Assembly (NCBI GenBank): GCA_031553915.1
Contig: JAVBKT010000002.1
Coordinates: 124,001 to 188,000 of the forward strand
DNA length: 64,000 nucleotides
Reading direction: 5' to 3'
Origin: HGM13862 sp031553915
Lineage (GTDB): Bacteria; Bacillota; Dehalobacteriia; UBA4068
Positions 46,667-56,042 of this stretch are shown in pieces. A program made the translations under genes and the position numbers. The first letter of the stretch is position 1. Each line of letters opens with the position of its first letter. The notes below the pieces were generated by a model, which did not search any database, was not told the origin of the DNA, and saw nothing but the letters and a program-made list of their open reading frames with translations.

Positions 46667-48124
46667 CTATAATGTGTTCCACAGATTGATGGTGGCATAG
46701 CTGCGCCAAGGCCGCCACGCTTCCGCCATCGCCAATAACTCTTTTGCTGAATAATTGGGGAGCGCCTTTTTCACACCGGCATCTGTTTCCAAAAAAGCAT
46801 CCGGCCATTCCATTGTCCGCATCGCAATATACTGCGCCGTCCAGTTGCCAATGCCACGAATGGACTTCAGCTTTTTCATTTCCTCCTCCGGGTCAGCGGG
46901 TAATTCAAGATTAATATTGCCCTGCTGAAGCGCCAGCGCCAGTTCATAAATCGTTTTAGCCCGCGCTGCGATCACACCCAAGGAGCCAAGGTCATTTTCA
47001 ATTGAGCCGGACAAAGCAAGAATATCTTGGGGTAAGGGAAAAAGATGCGTTAAGCCTTCAATCCCGGTTTGAATCGGCGTGCCAAATCTATCAATCACCC
47101 GGGCCGCTAATGTACTGGCCGCTTTTACGGTGATTTGTTGGCCAAGCACTGCCCGTACGGCCATTTCAAAAGCGTTGAAACAACCCGGTAAGCGGGTGCC
47201 CAGCACAGATAAACCCGGGCGCAGCTCATTCATAGAAGAAAGCGCATCATACACTGTGTACGGAGCGCAGTGCAAATCAAACAAATGCCGCACCTTTGCC
47301 AACACCTGTGGCAATACCGGTAGCAGTGTTTCGCTCACTGTAACATTTAGGGCGTTTTTTTGTCTGTTGTGGCTTACCCTCAGCCAACCGCGTATTTGTT
47401 TTCCTTCTGCAGTTGCTAATTGCACTGTACGCATATATGCGCCGTTTTCCACTACCTCAATTCCGCTAAGGGCTCGTCCAGCCAGAAAACAAAGCATCTC
47501 CTCCCACCGATATGGCGGTCGATAACCTAAAGCCAGGGTAATATCACCATGCTGCTTTATTTCTGCATTTTTTTTCCGCAGAGCCGTTGGCGAAAGCTTG
47601 TAGTGCTCTTTAAACAGGTCGTTGAAACGACGCAAACTACCAAACCCGGCTGCCATTGCCACATCCAGTACTGACAAGGCTGTATCTGTAAGCAGATTTT
47701 TAGCCAGGAGCAGCCTGCATGTTTGTAAATATTGCACCGGCGATACATGATATTCTGCTGCGAACACCCGCCGTAAATGCCGGTCAGTACAGCCAAGCCG
47801 TCCGGCCAGCTCAGCCAAATTCTGCCCGCTGCCACAGTTTTGCTCCAGCATTCTCGCTGCCCGATATGCCAGATCGGTGGTAGCGTCGGTAATAGAAGTG
47901 CCCGGCGCCAGCTCTGGGCGGCACAAAAGACAAGGACGGTATCCGGCTTGTTCCGCTTCGGCAGCGCTACGATAAAAAGTGCAGTTTTCAGCTTTGGGCT
48001 GCTTGGCCCGGCACACTGGGCGGCAATAGATGCCTGTTGATGATATCGCCACAAAGAAACGCCCGTCAAAGCGCGCGTCTTTTGCTTTGAATGCCGCATA
48101 TAATCCAAGATCATTCTCTGACAT
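46667..48124 (-). CDS. Ada-AlkA fusion: methyl-sensing AraC regulator plus 3-methyladenine glycosylase
   Basis: 485 residues. Four parts: Ada zinc domain (about 5-80; ISSTGIYCRPVCRAK near 28 and CLLCRPE near 64, with the phosphotriester-accepting Cys), AraC-type helix-turn-helix (about 90-185), AlkA N-terminal domain (about 190-280) and HhH-GPD glycosylase (about 285-480; GIGNWTAQYIAMRTMEWPDA near 433, catalytic Asp in LETDAG). It should sense methyl-phosphotriester damage, activate its own operon and remove N-alkylated purines. Followed by ogt. Translation starts after CACCTCC-type ribosome sequence. Confidence 0.92.
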   Translation of the reverse strand: MSENDLGLYAAFKAKDARFDGRFFVAISSTGIYCRPVCRAKQPKAENCTFYRSAAEAEQAGYRPCLLCRPELAPGTSITDATTDLAYRAARMLEQNCGSGQNLAELAGRLGCTDRHLRRVFAAEYHVSPVQYLQTCRLLLAKNLLTDTALSVLDVAMAAGFGSLRRFNDLFKEHYKLSPTALRKKNAEIKQHGDITLALGYRPPYRWEEMLCFLAGRALSGIEVVENGAYMRTVQLATAEGKQIRGWLRVSHNRQKNALNVTVSETLLPVLPQVLAKVRHLFDLHCAPYTVYDALSSMNELRPGLSVLGTRLPGCFNAFEMAVRAVLGQQITVKAASTLAARVIDRFGTPIQTGIEGLTHLFPLPQDILALSGSIENDLGSLGVIAARAKTIYELALALQQGNINLELPADPEEEMKKLKSIRGIGNWTAQYIAMRTMEWPDAFLETDAGVKKALPNYSAKELLAMAEAWRPWRSYATINLWNTL

Positions 48125-48322
48125 CTTTGCACCTCCTTACTCAGATGCGACTCAATTAAGCGCCTTTGGCGCCGGGTGCTCCCGGGCAGCCGTTAAGAGT
48201 CTTTGATTTCGTCAATAAGTGAGGCTATTATATCATTGCCACTTACATAATGCCAGCTGTTTTCGGACATGGTTTTTTCTTATTAAACGACATTTGCTCA
48301 GCCTTTTGCTAACAAAAGCTGA
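48125..48322. other. Intergenic region upstream of the Ada-AlkA operon
   Basis: 198 bp. It holds a GC-rich palindromic patch (GCGCCTTTGGCGCCGGG, about 48160-48176) and AT-rich remainder. No open frame with a ribosome site; no tRNA. No recognised Ada box. Confidence 0.5.
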
Positions 48323-48934
48323 TTACTTGGCTATGTTTTTTATGAATTCAATAAAGCCGAGCTTGAAAAAATTATAGTTATTTTCAATATAGTCATCCGG
48401 ATAAGCTTCTAATGCGGTTAAAACCTCTTTTGTAAATTCCAGATATGCTGTTCCATTTGCGGTGATTAAATTGCCATCCCTGACAGCTTGTTCGTTTTGA
48501 TAATCGTTTTGACCATAATAGTTTTCTTGCGCTGCTTCCATTAAACCATCAAGAGTATTGCTTGTGTGCTTTTTACCGTTCAGCAAACCATTCATTCCCA
48601 GAAAAACGGTAGCGTCGCATATTGCTCCAACAATCTTGCCATCTGAAAAAGCCTGTTTCAGTAAAGGAATGATTTTCTTTGCTTTTTCCGTCCGCCAAGT
48701 ATTGCCTCCTATTAGGATAAGCCCAGAGTAATCACTAGGACAATCCTCAATAGAATAATCGGGCAGCACAGTGAAGCCGCCAATAGATGTTATAGGATTT
48801 TTACTGACAGATATAGTTTTGACTTCATAAGGAGATTGTTTATCCTCTATTCTACCCTGCAATGCAGCTGCTAAAAAAGGATATTCATAATCTGCAAACT
48901 CCTCTAATATGACGAAAAGCACTTGTTTTTTCAT
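48323..48934 (-). CDS. DJ-1/PfpI-family protein
   Basis: 203 residues, class I glutamine amidotransferase-like fold. The nucleophile Cys is in VGAICDATVFLG (Cys near 105), with Glu near 11 in LEEFADYEYPF and the acid loop LIGGNTW near 78. Family members act as deglycases, stress chaperones or bacillithiol-related enzymes; activity is not predictable. Not in an operon with flanking genes. Confidence 0.82.
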   Translation of the reverse strand: MKKQVLFVILEEFADYEYPFLAAALQGRIEDKQSPYEVKTISVSKNPITSIGGFTVLPDYSIEDCPSDYSGLILIGGNTWRTEKAKKIIPLLKQAFSDGKIVGAICDATVFLGMNGLLNGKKHTSNTLDGLMEAAQENYYGQNDYQNEQAVRDGNLITANGTAYLEFTKEVLTALEAYPDDYIENNYNFFKLGFIEFIKNIAK

Positions 48935-49030
48935 TGCTCAATTCACCTTTCTCTACTTGATCGTTCCCGCCTAGTGTTACTGCGTTAATCTTTTTATCTA
49001 ATTTAGTTTAGTTTAAAAGATGAACAACCG

Positions 49031-49867
49031 CTAATTAGAATATAGTTCATTCAACTGCTCTTTTGTGTCAACAAGGTGCTGCCCACCCATAACAATGAAG
49101 ATTTTATCATACAAATCCTTCTTCTCTTGTATAAGTTCAATCAGCCATATATTTCTGAAATTATAAACATCATTGTATATAGGATAAAGAACGCCGCCTT
49201 CCCTATTGAAAACATAATTCACCTTTTTGATATCAACATCTCGCCAGTTATCGGCATTCACAGGCTCCGGCAAAAAGGCATTAACCGTGTTTAGGATATC
49301 CTCTAGTGTCTCGCCTTGATAATTCAATCCGTTGTCTTTTAGATATTGTGTTTCGCTAAGCAAATACTCATCAAAATCCCACTGGGAATTATCAGGCGCC
49401 CATTGTTGCGAAGATATTTGCCGAATTAGATACATGGCCAGAATCTCCCCTGGGGCATATTTGGATTGCAGATATTCTATTTGCTTGTCAAAGGGCGGCT
49501 CAATATCTTCCACCGCGATGCCATTCTGTTTTGCAAGATATGTTGCGAAGGCGGATTCGCCCGCGTAAATCGCGCTATCCCGGTCACCCTCAAAGGTATC
49601 AAAGCCGCCTTCAACCAGGACCAAATCCGGGTTAAATTCTGTGAGTGCATTTTCTATCCGCTGGAACATAGGGGCGTTCGGGTCATTCGAGTGACGGACA
49701 TCGAACCAATATAGCTCTTTTTTGTCAGCGACAAGATAAAGGTCGTTCCCGCCAAAAATATCATATAACTTACTCTTACCGGATGAAGTGAACAAAAAAT
49801 AGTACACTGTACCAGCCAGTAAAACAATTGCGGCGCATATGAGTATCAAAATCCGTTTCTTTTTCAT
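49031..49867 (-). CDS. Membrane-anchored protein, weakly TraB/GumN-like
   Basis: 278 residues. N-terminal signal anchor (KKKRILILICAAIVLLAGTV) followed by an extracytoplasmic domain. LVLVEGGFDTFEG near 80 (acidic after a strand) and IFIVMGGQHLVDTKEQL near 256, with Gly-x-His at the end, recall the active-site layout of TraB/GumN/Tiki metalloprotease-like proteins. The resemblance is by eye only. No known partner. It precedes the recombinase remnant, on the other strand. Confidence 0.45.
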   Translation of the reverse strand: MKKKRILILICAAIVLLAGTVYYFLFTSSGKSKLYDIFGGNDLYLVADKKELYWFDVRHSNDPNAPMFQRIENALTEFNPDLVLVEGGFDTFEGDRDSAIYAGESAFATYLAKQNGIAVEDIEPPFDKQIEYLQSKYAPGEILAMYLIRQISSQQWAPDNSQWDFDEYLLSETQYLKDNGLNYQGETLEDILNTVNAFLPEPVNADNWRDVDIKKVNYVFNREGGVLYPIYNDVYNFRNIWLIELIQEKKDLYDKIFIVMGGQHLVDTKEQLNELYSN

Positions 49868-49917
49868 TTTTCCTCCAACTGCTTCGTTAACCTTTTCCGC
49901 CTATTGCTAATTATATC

Positions 49918-50307
49918 ATAAGTGGCAAGCTCTCGGACGAGCGGTTTATGATGGTTACAAAGCGATATGACGATGAACAGCTTGCCCTAAAAAAGAAAAT
50001 CTCCGCCACACAAGCGGAGATTGACGCAGAGGAAAAGCACAAGCACAGTGCCGCCAGTTTTCTGCGGACGGTAAAAAGATACACTGACATACAGGAGCTT
50101 ACGCCGCTGATCCTCAATGAGCTTGTGGAAAAAATCGTTGTCCATCAAGCGCAGGGAGTGGGCAAGAACAGAACGCAGGAGCTTGAAATCCACTACAATT
50201 TCATCGGCAAACTTGACACGCCGGAGGTTGCTTGTCTCCCGCAAAGCATTACAGTTGACACCCGGCAAGGTGTGGCTGTTGAGTATATCACACGCAAGGC
50301 CGGATAA
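49918..50307 (+). pseudogene. C-terminal remnant of a large serine recombinase
   Basis: About 130 residues of the C-terminal part of a Tn4451/TndX-type serine recombinase: GKLSDERF near the left end, a coiled coil (EKHKHSAASFLRTVKRYTD), TPLILNELVEKIVVHQAQG and a DUF4368-like tail. The catalytic N-terminus and recombinase domain are missing; the left end is an abrupt junction after the 49867 gene region. A hairpin (50315-50342) follows the stop. The remnant lies 72 bp from tRNA-Leu, consistent with a decayed integrative element. Confidence 0.75.
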
Positions 50308-50345
50308 AACGAAAATAGGAGCAACCTTTCGGTTACTCCTATCTA

Positions 50346-50374
50346 CGGAATGTTCAGTGTCCTTATGAACATTC
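50346..50374. repeat. Inverted-repeat boundary motif near tRNA-Leu
   Basis: Short inverted repeat GAATGTTC/GAACATTC with AGTGTCC between arms; complementary to the blocks at 46008-46049. It lies between the recombinase-remnant hairpin and tRNA-Leu and may be the end of the decayed element. Confidence 0.5.
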
Positions 50375-50378
50375 GACA

Positions 50379-50465
50379 TGGTGCGGGTGACAGGACTTGA
50401 ACCTGCACAGAGCAATCTCCACTAGAACCTGAATCTAGCGCGTCTGCCAATTCCGCCACACCCGC
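50379..50465 (-). tRNA. tRNA-Leu (CAG), CCA encoded
   Basis: Cloverleaf read on the minus strand: acceptor GCGGGTG pairs with CACCCGC, then discriminator A and CCA. The anticodon stem CTAGA/TCTAG encloses the loop TTCAGGT with anticodon CAG. A long class II variable arm and the TTCAAGT T-loop fit tRNA-Leu. Confidence 0.95.
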
Positions 50466-50548
50466 AGGGCAATGTGGCAAATAACCACGTTGATTAATAT
50501 ACCACATCGAAAACAAAAAAGCAAGCAAAATCAATACTTAAACGCAAA

Positions 50549-51205
50549 TCATTGCGCCTGATCTATCTCTTCTTCACCCTCAGCATTTTCATTGACGTCG
50601 CCAGCTTCCTCATTAGCTTTGGCTGCCTCTTCCGCTGCTGCTGCCTCGCGCCGATCCCGCATCAGCTGCAAATATTCGTCCTCAGTCATGGTGATGGTAA
50701 ACGAATTTATCATTTCGGCAATACTGTCACTATATTGGCTATAAATATCCTCAGCAGAGACAACCACCATATAGTGGCGTATGGTAATAAAAGGCTGGTA
50801 GGCATAAATATCTACTGCTATCTTTTTGCCTTCTTTATCTGTGCCGGTGAGCCAAACCCAAAAATATTTGGTGCCATTATTATCCTCAACCACCTTGTAA
50901 TTATTGAACAGCTCTTCGCCAAGCTTGACTGTAAACTGATCTTTAATTTCCCGCATCGAATAATAATCAATACCACCCAGCTCTGTGGTAATGGAAAAGG
51001 CTATATCAGCATCCGGTGCAACAAAGGAAACCTGCTCCGGGCTGTTCTTGGTTTGCTGCCAACCAATCGGTACCATTAAATCATAACCATTCTCGCTGCT
51101 ATATAGCTCTGTGGGTAAATCAATACTCTCTTTACCCAAATCAATACTACAACCGCCAAGCACCATAATTGCTATCAATAATAAAGCCGTTAACGTTTTT
51201 TTCAT
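50549..51205 (-). CDS. Lipoprotein of unknown function
   Basis: 218 residues. Type II signal with lipobox VLGGC (Cys at about 19), so LspA (1394) would process it. The mature part (about 45-180) is a beta-rich domain of the PsbP/DUF-like type, with the pattern WQQTKNSPEQVSFVAPDADI and WVWLTGTDKEGKKIAVDIYA. The acidic C-terminal tail (about 185-218) is low in complexity. Role unknown; it follows the cinA-type gene by 42 bp. Confidence 0.7.
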   Translation of the reverse strand: MKKTLTALLLIAIMVLGGCSIDLGKESIDLPTELYSSENGYDLMVPIGWQQTKNSPEQVSFVAPDADIAFSITTELGGIDYYSMREIKDQFTVKLGEELFNNYKVVEDNNGTKYFWVWLTGTDKEGKKIAVDIYAYQPFITIRHYMVVVSAEDIYSQYSDSIAEMINSFTITMTEDEYLQLMRDRREAAAAEEAAKANEEAGDVNENAEGEEEIDQAQ

Positions 51206-51247
51206 CGGGAAATAGTTCTCCTTGTTTTGGATAATTTATTTGGCCAA

Positions 51248-51727
51248 TTAATAGCCCTTATGCGTCAAATAGGCATCCAGCATTTCCATTGCCTTGTCAA
51301 TAGTTTGCTCGCGGACTTGAGCGCGGTCGCCGTTAAAGAAATTCTTGCTTAAAATGACATTATCTTTATCGGCCAAAGCCACAAAAACCAGGCCCACCAG
51401 TTTGTCTTCTGTGGCGCCGCCAGGCCCGGCAATGCCGGTAGTGGCCAGGGCAATTTCATTGCCCGAAACCTGCAAAGCGCCGCTCGCCATAAATCCGGCA
51501 GTCTCTTTGCTGACTGCGCCATAGCGGTCGAGAATCTCCTCCGGCACTCCCAAAACCTTGGTTTTGGTATCATTGCCATAGCAGACAAAACCCCAGCCAA
51601 AAACATCAGATGCGCCGGGAACATCAGTAAAAGCCCCGGCCAGTAAGCCTCCGGTGCAGGATTCGGCAATGGCAATATGCCAGCTGGCTTTTCTCAGGCG
51701 GTCAATTAATCCCGCTACCTCTCTCAT
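51248..51727 (-). CDS. pncC: Nicotinamide-nucleotide amidase, PncC (CinA C-terminal domain)
   Basis: 159 residues, only the CinA-C domain, without the competence-linked N-terminal part. AESCTGGLLAGAFTDVPGAS near 20-39, GFVCYGNDTKTKVLGVPEE near 46 and ATTGIAGPGGATEDKLVG near 116 give the SCTGG and GIAGPGG signatures. Hydrolyses NMN to nicotinic-acid mononucleotide and ammonia, recycling NAD by-products. The ATG overlaps the pgsA stop as ATGA. Confidence 0.9.
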   Translation of the reverse strand: MREVAGLIDRLRKASWHIAIAESCTGGLLAGAFTDVPGASDVFGWGFVCYGNDTKTKVLGVPEEILDRYGAVSKETAGFMASGALQVSGNEIALATTGIAGPGGATEDKLVGLVFVALADKDNVILSKNFFNGDRAQVREQTIDKAMEMLDAYLTHKGY

Positions 51728-52263
51728 GCTATATACGCTCTCCCTTTACGCAGATAATCAAACCCTGACCATAGTGTAAGCGCTACCGCAATAATTATGA
51801 CTATCCAGCACAAAATATTATAAAACGGCTGCGGCCAAAAAGCCAGGGAATTCAGCAGCAACATAATAACCATAATCATCTGAAAAAGGGTTTTCAGCTT
51901 GCCCCATTTAGAGGCTGCGATAACCTCCCCTTTTTCTACGGCAATCATCCTCATGCCATCAACAATAAAATCACGGCACAGCACCACAATCAACACCCAG
52001 GCTGGCAAGCGCCCCATGGTCACCAGGCAAATCATCGCCACACAGACCAGCATCTTATCTGCCAGAGGGTCAGCAAATTTGCCAAAATTAGTAATCAGTC
52101 CCCTGCCGCGGGCGATATTGCCATCAACCGCGTCGGTAATTGCCGCAATGAAAAAGACGATAGCGCCAAAGATATCTCCGTGGGGAATCGGCGCCAGCAC
52201 CAAGATGGCAAAGATCGGTATGAGCGCTATTCTGGCAAGAGTTATTTTATTGGGTAAATTCAT
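51724..52263 (-). CDS. pgsA: CDP-diacylglycerol--glycerol-3-phosphate 3-phosphatidyltransferase
   Basis: 179 residues, four membrane helices. The CDP-alcohol phosphotransferase motif is complete: DAVDGNIARG...GKFADPLADK near 41-67. Makes phosphatidylglycerophosphate, committed to anionic phospholipids. It overlaps rimO upstream and pncC downstream by 4 nt each, so three genes are translationally coupled. Confidence 0.94.
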   Translation of the reverse strand: MNLPNKITLARIALIPIFAILVLAPIPHGDIFGAIVFFIAAITDAVDGNIARGRGLITNFGKFADPLADKMLVCVAMICLVTMGRLPAWVLIVVLCRDFIVDGMRMIAVEKGEVIAASKWGKLKTLFQMIMVIMLLLNSLAFWPQPFYNILCWIVIIIAVALTLWSGFDYLRKGRAYIA

Positions 52264-53582
52264 ATCTGTTCTCCGATCAGGTCATATACTTCATGATCAA
52301 TAATCCTAACCTGTACCATATCGCCGATACTGGCGGTCTTAGAATAAAAATAAATCATCCCGTCAACATCCGGGGCCTGAAACTCACTGCGTCCGGCTAA
52401 CCAGCCCTCGCCATAAAGCTCCGCCGCAGCATCGGTAACTATCATTGATAACTCTCGGCCGATATAGCCGGCCAGTTTGTCTTCGCTGATCCTGGCTGCC
52501 AGCTGCATCAAGGCATCAAACCGCTCCTGCTTGATATGTTCTGCCACCTGATCCGGCATCTCCGCGGCCAGAGTATCCTCTTCCTGATAATAGGGGAAGG
52601 CTCCCACCCAGTCGAACTGAGCCTCAGTCATGAAATCAAGCAAAGCGGCAAAATCTGGCTCGCTCTCCCCCGGAAAGCCAACCATTAAGGTGGTGCGCAG
52701 CGCAATGTCCGGCATCGCTGTTCTTAATTTGCCGATGGTAGCGAGAATGCCTGCCTGGGTGTCGGGGCGGTTCATCGCCGCCAGAATATGATCCACACCG
52801 TGCTGCACCGGCATATCCAGATAGTGGCAGATATTTTTGGCTTTGGCCATCACTTTGATTAGACGATCATCAATACCGTCAGGATAAGCGTAGAGCAAAC
52901 GTATCATCACAAAGGGCAGCTGCGAAAGTTTTTCCAGTAATTCCGCTAAAGCCGGCTGCCCGTAAATATCTCTGCCATAATATGTAGTGTCCTGGGCCAG
53001 CAGTACCACTTCTTTGACCCCGTTTTGCGCCAGCACTTGCGCCTCTGCGATGATGTCTTCAATTGAGCGGCTGTGATAGGCTCCCCGCAGCTGCGGGATC
53101 AGGCAAAAGGTGCAGCAATTATCACAGCCCTCCGCTATTTTCACATAGGCGCTATCGCCAATGGTCGTAAAATCACGTTGCAGATAAATATTACGCTCTT
53201 CCGGCGGGGCAATATCTCTGGCCAGATGCAGTTTTTCGCTGATCAGCGCGCCGATCTCTTGGTAGCGCCCCACGCCCATCAAGCCGTCGATTTCCGGCAT
53301 GGATTCTGCCATCTGCTGCTCGTATTTCTCCGCCATGCAGCCCACCGCCAGCAATAGCTGGCACTGGCCCGTTTGTTTATACTCGGCTAGTTGCAGAATC
53401 GTTTCAATACTCTCCATCTTGGCGGATTCGATAAACCCGCAGGTGTTGACAATTATCACTTCAGCAATATCCGGCTGATCGACAATCAGAAATTTCTCTT
53501 TTTTCAGCACCCCGCACATCAGCTCGCTGTCCACTAAATTTTTAGAACAGCCCAGAGAATACAGATATACTTTTACTGTCAT
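52260..53582 (-). CDS. rimO: Ribosomal protein S12 methylthiotransferase
   Basis: 440 residues. N-terminal UPF0004 domain with the first cluster Cys set (SLGCSKN near 8-14, NTCGF near 46, GCMAEKY near 80); radical-SAM motif CDNCCTFCLIP near 154-164; C-terminal TRAM domain (about 375-435). Adds a methylthio group to S12 Asp near residue 88. It is first of the rimO-pgsA-pncC unit and lies 25 bp after spoIIIE/ftsK. Confidence 0.95.
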   Translation of the reverse strand: MTVKVYLYSLGCSKNLVDSELMCGVLKKEKFLIVDQPDIAEVIIVNTCGFIESAKMESIETILQLAEYKQTGQCQLLLAVGCMAEKYEQQMAESMPEIDGLMGVGRYQEIGALISEKLHLARDIAPPEERNIYLQRDFTTIGDSAYVKIAEGCDNCCTFCLIPQLRGAYHSRSIEDIIAEAQVLAQNGVKEVVLLAQDTTYYGRDIYGQPALAELLEKLSQLPFVMIRLLYAYPDGIDDRLIKVMAKAKNICHYLDMPVQHGVDHILAAMNRPDTQAGILATIGKLRTAMPDIALRTTLMVGFPGESEPDFAALLDFMTEAQFDWVGAFPYYQEEDTLAAEMPDQVAEHIKQERFDALMQLAARISEDKLAGYIGRELSMIVTDAAAELYGEGWLAGRSEFQAPDVDGMIYFYSKTASIGDMVQVRIIDHEVYDLIGEQI

Positions 53583-53606
53583 ATAATTATCCTTTGGCCT
53601 TAACGT

Positions 53607-55997
53607 TTATCCGTATTTTTCTTCAAAATCGCCGATGTCCAGCAAAACTTCGCGCGGTTTGCTGCCGTTGGGCCCGCCGACCACGCCTTCACTCTCCAGC
53701 ATATCCATAATGCGGGCCGCCCGTGGGTTGCCGATAGACAAGCGGCGCTGCAAAAAGCTGGTAGAGGCCTGTCCGGTATTGATAATCAACATGCCCGCTT
53801 CATAGAAAAGGTCATCCAAATCATCCAGGGGGCTGCCATTGGTAACTCCGCTCACAGCAGCTGCTACCGCATGCTCGGAGAAGGCAGGCATCGCCTGCTC
53901 TGCACAATATTCGGTCAGGCGGGCCACATCCCGCTCGCCGATAAAGGTGCCTTGAATGCGGATCGGTTTGCTGTTGCCTACCGGGTCAAAAAGCATATCT
54001 CCTTTGCCCAGCAGCTTTTCGGCGCCGCCGGTATCAAGAATAGTGCGGCTATCCACCGGAGAGCTGACAGTAAAAGCAATGCGCGAGGGGATATTGGCCT
54101 TGATCAGGCCGGTAATCACATCCACAGACGGCCGCTGCGTAGCCACCACCAGATGAATGCCTGCGGCGCGGGCCAACTGGGCAATGCGGCAGATACTGTC
54201 TTCGACATCATGCCTGGCCACCATCATCAAATCAGCCAATTCATCGATAATCACCACCACCTTGGGCAGCGGATCATCAAGCTTGATCAGGTTATAGCCG
54301 GCAATATCCTTAACCCCCGCACCGGCAAACAAGGTATAGCGGGTTTCCATCTCATTGACCACCCACTTCAGCGCATTGGACGCCTTTTTGCTGTCAGTAA
54401 TCACTGGAGCGATCAAATGCGGCAAATTGACATAAGCGGTAAGCTCTACCTTTTTGGGGTCAATCAGCATCAATTTCACTTCATCCGGGGTGGCTTTATA
54501 AAGAATAGAGCAGATAATCGTGTTGACGCAAATACTTTTACCGCTGCCGGTAGTACCGGCAATCAGCAGATGCGGCATCTTGGTTAAATCAGCCACCACG
54601 CATTCGCCGCCGATATTTTTGCCCAAGGCCACGCTCAGCTTGCTTTCTGCTTTTTGAAAGTTTTCATTTTCTATCATTTCCCGGAAATAGACAACATCCA
54701 CTTCCTGGCGGGCCACCTCAATGCCAATCGCGCTTTTGCCCGGAATCGGCGCTTCAATGCGCACTGACTGCGCTGCCAAAGATAAGGCAATATCATCAGA
54801 CAAGCTGGTAATGCGGGCCACCTTTACGCCCGGCGCAGGTTGCAGCTCATAGCGGGTCACAGCCGGACCGGCTACCACCTGGGTAACCGTTGCCTTAACG
54901 CCGAAGTTAGCCAAAGTTGTTTCCAAAACGCCAATCTTATCGGTGATCAGCTTGTTCAAACGTGGATTTCTGACCTTAATCCCGGATTCAATCAAATCTA
55001 TCGGAGGGAGCCGGTATTCTTTGGTGGAATGCTCCAGCGGCGCAAACATGTCATCGCTGGCATCCTCGGGCTTATCTTCTATGCTATTCCCTGATGGAGC
55101 GGCAGAACGTGCGCCAGCAACGCCTGCTTTGATATCACTTTTGATCTGTTCGTTTTCTCCCTCATCGTTATCACTAAGCGTTGTGGGATCCAGCCCGGTA
55201 ATGCTGGGCATGAAATCACGCACAAAGGGTGTTTCCGGCGGCGGGATATAGCTGCTCATCGGCTCCGGCTCCGTGATCAGCGGCGGGTCGTCCGGCGTGA
55301 TGATCAGCGGTTTCTTTCTTGTCTTTGGCTCAGACATTTCAATAGTCTGCGGCCGGTTTTGTTCCGAATTATCAAAATTCAGCACTGCTTTGAGACGCAT
55401 AAACCCTTTGCCGATAGCAGCAAAAACCTGCTTAAGCGAGGTTTGGAAGGCCAAAAGCAAACCAATAATTAACAGAGCCACCAAGACTACAACCGCACCT
55501 ATATGGCCGATTGTTTTCAGCAAAGCAAAATCAAGCAGAGCGCCCAGCAAACCGCCGCCAACCCCGCTTGTTGCGACATTTATGTATTCCTTAAAAGGCA
55601 AAAGCTCATGAGAAAGGTGCAAAAAACCCAGTATCGCTACAAACATGATGCTCAGCCCAAATAAGCGGCCTTTATTATTACGCTGATTGCGTCCGGCGCA
55701 AATCAGCACGCCAAATATGCCAAGAAAGATTGGCAGAGAAATAGCGCCGCTGCCGGCGAGGAAACGCAAGCATTTAATAAAAAACAGGCTTACTACGCCA
55801 AAGGCATTGATTTCCGGCTCATTGACATCTGGGGCCAGGATAAAGTTAAGCAGCAGCAATACTGCTGCGGCAATCACAATAATACCGACAATCTCTTTAT
55901 TGCGCACAATATCCTGCTCATTTTGGACGCTATGAGAACGGCTGCCGCTCTTTTTGGGCGCAGCGCGTTTTGGCGTAGATTTCTTCTTGGCTGGCAT
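53607..55997 (-). CDS. ftsK: DNA translocase, SpoIIIE/FtsK family
   Basis: 796 residues. About four membrane helices (30-190), a disordered linker (about 210-320), the alpha-beta RecA motor (Walker A GTTGSGKSICVNTII near 481; Walker B KVVVIIDELADLMM near 585) and a gamma winged-helix (about 725-796, STSFLQRRLSIGNPRAARIM). It moves the chromosome at septation, and in sporulation into the forespore. The gene order with tepA/ylzJ upstream and rimO downstream favours the SpoIIIE role. Confidence 0.95.
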   Translation of the reverse strand: MPAKKKSTPKRAAPKKSGSRSHSVQNEQDIVRNKEIVGIIVIAAAVLLLLNFILAPDVNEPEINAFGVVSLFFIKCLRFLAGSGAISLPIFLGIFGVLICAGRNQRNNKGRLFGLSIMFVAILGFLHLSHELLPFKEYINVATSGVGGGLLGALLDFALLKTIGHIGAVVVLVALLIIGLLLAFQTSLKQVFAAIGKGFMRLKAVLNFDNSEQNRPQTIEMSEPKTRKKPLIITPDDPPLITEPEPMSSYIPPPETPFVRDFMPSITGLDPTTLSDNDEGENEQIKSDIKAGVAGARSAAPSGNSIEDKPEDASDDMFAPLEHSTKEYRLPPIDLIESGIKVRNPRLNKLITDKIGVLETTLANFGVKATVTQVVAGPAVTRYELQPAPGVKVARITSLSDDIALSLAAQSVRIEAPIPGKSAIGIEVARQEVDVVYFREMIENENFQKAESKLSVALGKNIGGECVVADLTKMPHLLIAGTTGSGKSICVNTIICSILYKATPDEVKLMLIDPKKVELTAYVNLPHLIAPVITDSKKASNALKWVVNEMETRYTLFAGAGVKDIAGYNLIKLDDPLPKVVVIIDELADLMMVARHDVEDSICRIAQLARAAGIHLVVATQRPSVDVITGLIKANIPSRIAFTVSSPVDSRTILDTGGAEKLLGKGDMLFDPVGNSKPIRIQGTFIGERDVARLTEYCAEQAMPAFSEHAVAAAVSGVTNGSPLDDLDDLFYEAGMLIINTGQASTSFLQRRLSIGNPRAARIMDMLESEGVVGGPNGSKPREVLLDIGDFEEKYG

Positions 55998-56042
55998 AAA
56001 GTTACCTCTTTTGCAGTTTTGACTTAGTTTATTTCCATACGG

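Noticed and set aside
53871..54587. Plus-strand frame of 238 codons opposite spoIIIE/ftsK
   Set aside because: Shadow of the conserved motor domain.
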